Of a stretch of 64,000 bases of DNA, positions 63,852-64,000 are shown piece after piece. Within the stretch, counting starts at the first letter, position 1, and every line of letters starts with the position of its first letter. A program made the translations under genes and the position numbers. Under the pieces are notes generated by a model. That model ran no database searches. It was given only the letters and a program-made list of their open reading frames with translations, and was not told the origin of the DNA. The stretch lies in NCBI RefSeq assembly GCF_000349945.1, contig NC_020516.1, positions 4,526,001-4,590,000 of the forward strand, in the 5' to 3' direction. Source of the DNA: Azoarcus sp. KH32C. Its GTDB lineage: Bacteria > Pseudomonadota > Gammaproteobacteria > Burkholderiales > Rhodocyclaceae.

Positions 63852-64000
63852 TCCTGGGCATCCTCGACGACGGCTGGGACGGCCTCTCGGCCGCGGGCCG
63901 CGAGCGGCTCGCGGCAAGTCGCGTCGTGATCGGCGCGCGCCGCACGCTGGACCTCGTCGCGCCGCATCTCGGCGCCGAGGTCGAACTGCGCGATATGGAC
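63830..64000 (+). CDS. CbiE/CobL N-terminal part (precorrin-6Y methyltransferase), cut by window end
   Basis: An ATG at 63830 with GGAGG upstream opens a frame that overlaps the end of cbiD by 22 bases and runs off the window. The first residues (LILGILDDGWDGLSAAGRERL, then VVIGARRTLDLVAPHL) match the start of precorrin-6Y methyltransferase CbiE/CobL. Whether it is fused to CbiT cannot be told from this window. Confidence 0.85.
   Translation, partial: MSDHRCLILGILDDGWDGLSAAGRERLAASRVVIGARRTLDLVAPHLGAEVELRDMD

Noticed and set aside
60963..63917. A 984-codon minus-strand frame across the cobalamin genes
   Set aside because: Low-complexity Arg/Asp/His composition and no domains; the plus strand carries four complete Cbi genes in the same interval.

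Overview
The window looks like chromosomal DNA from a nitrogen-fixing betaproteobacterium of the Rhodocyclales (Azoarcus/Aromatoleum/Thauera type). This is inferred from gene content and the high GC of most coding regions: FixABCX with NifW and a CysE/NifP-type serine acetyltransferase, an ISC-type Fe-S operon with its own sigma-54/NifA-type control region, propionyl-CoA carboxylase with B12-dependent methylmalonyl-CoA mutase, anaerobic-route cobalamin genes, and an RquA-type rhodoquinone methyltransferase. No tRNA, rRNA, CRISPR array or intact insertion sequence was seen.

Layout. 0-4.3 kb: a secreted Cache-domain protein, then a formate/nitrite-family channel behind a sigma-54 promoter and a leader terminator, followed by a PP2C-phosphatase/kinase fusion; this looks like a nitrogen-assimilation operon. 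4.4-9.6 kb (minus): cysE-nifW-fixA-fixB-fixC-fixX and a frameshifted [2Fe-2S] ferredoxin, behind a near-consensus sigma-54 promoter. 9.7-10.4 kb: a BrnT/CopG-like toxin-antitoxin pair. 10.4-15.3 kb (minus): iscS-iscU-two A-type carriers-hscA-fdx, behind two TGT-N10-ACA NifA sites and a sigma-54 promoter; hscB and iscR are absent. 15.4-22.3 kb (minus): pccA, pccB, meaB and methylmalonyl-CoA mutase, divergent from a GntR/FCD regulator, then fumC. 24.9-30.6 kb: a histidine kinase and LuxR-type regulator, a secreted subtilisin, a decayed Rpn-family gene split by a toxin-antitoxin pair, and an orphan receiver protein.

30.7-48.5 kb: two membrane or lipid methyltransferase-like proteins and a PAP2 phosphatase lead into a complete Tad/Flp pilus locus (four pilins, three of them near-identical tandem copies, then cpaA, an extra AAA+ ATPase, cpaB, cpaC, a lipoprotein, tadG/E-like proteins, cpaE, cpaF, tadB, tadC and a TPR protein). 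The same 12-bp palindrome (TGACAAYTGTCA) lies upstream of the PAP2 gene, of one methyltransferase gene and of the first pilin, which suggests a shared regulator. 48.6-51.6 kb: actP with its DUF485 partner, and a crotonase. 51.6-56 kb: cobQ, cbiB, a YtqA-type radical SAM protein and btuF. 56-59.6 kb: an M48 protease, rhlE, and rquA, whose 3' end encodes the rhlE terminator. 59.8-64 kb: a cobalamin riboswitch followed by cbiF, cbiX (His-rich tail), cbiC, cbiD and the start of cbiE/cobL.

How it fits together. The fix and isc operons would supply electrons and Fe-S clusters for nitrogenase under nitrogen limitation, and the FNT operon would import nitrite. The cobalamin genes supply the cofactor of the mutase, which turns propionyl-CoA carbon into succinyl-CoA. 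RquA, if active, would give the cell rhodoquinone for low-potential anaerobic respiration. The strongest unexplained signals are the shared palindromes tying lipid enzymes to the Flp pilus, the attenuator before the FNT gene, and the toxin-antitoxin pair lodged in a dead nuclease gene.
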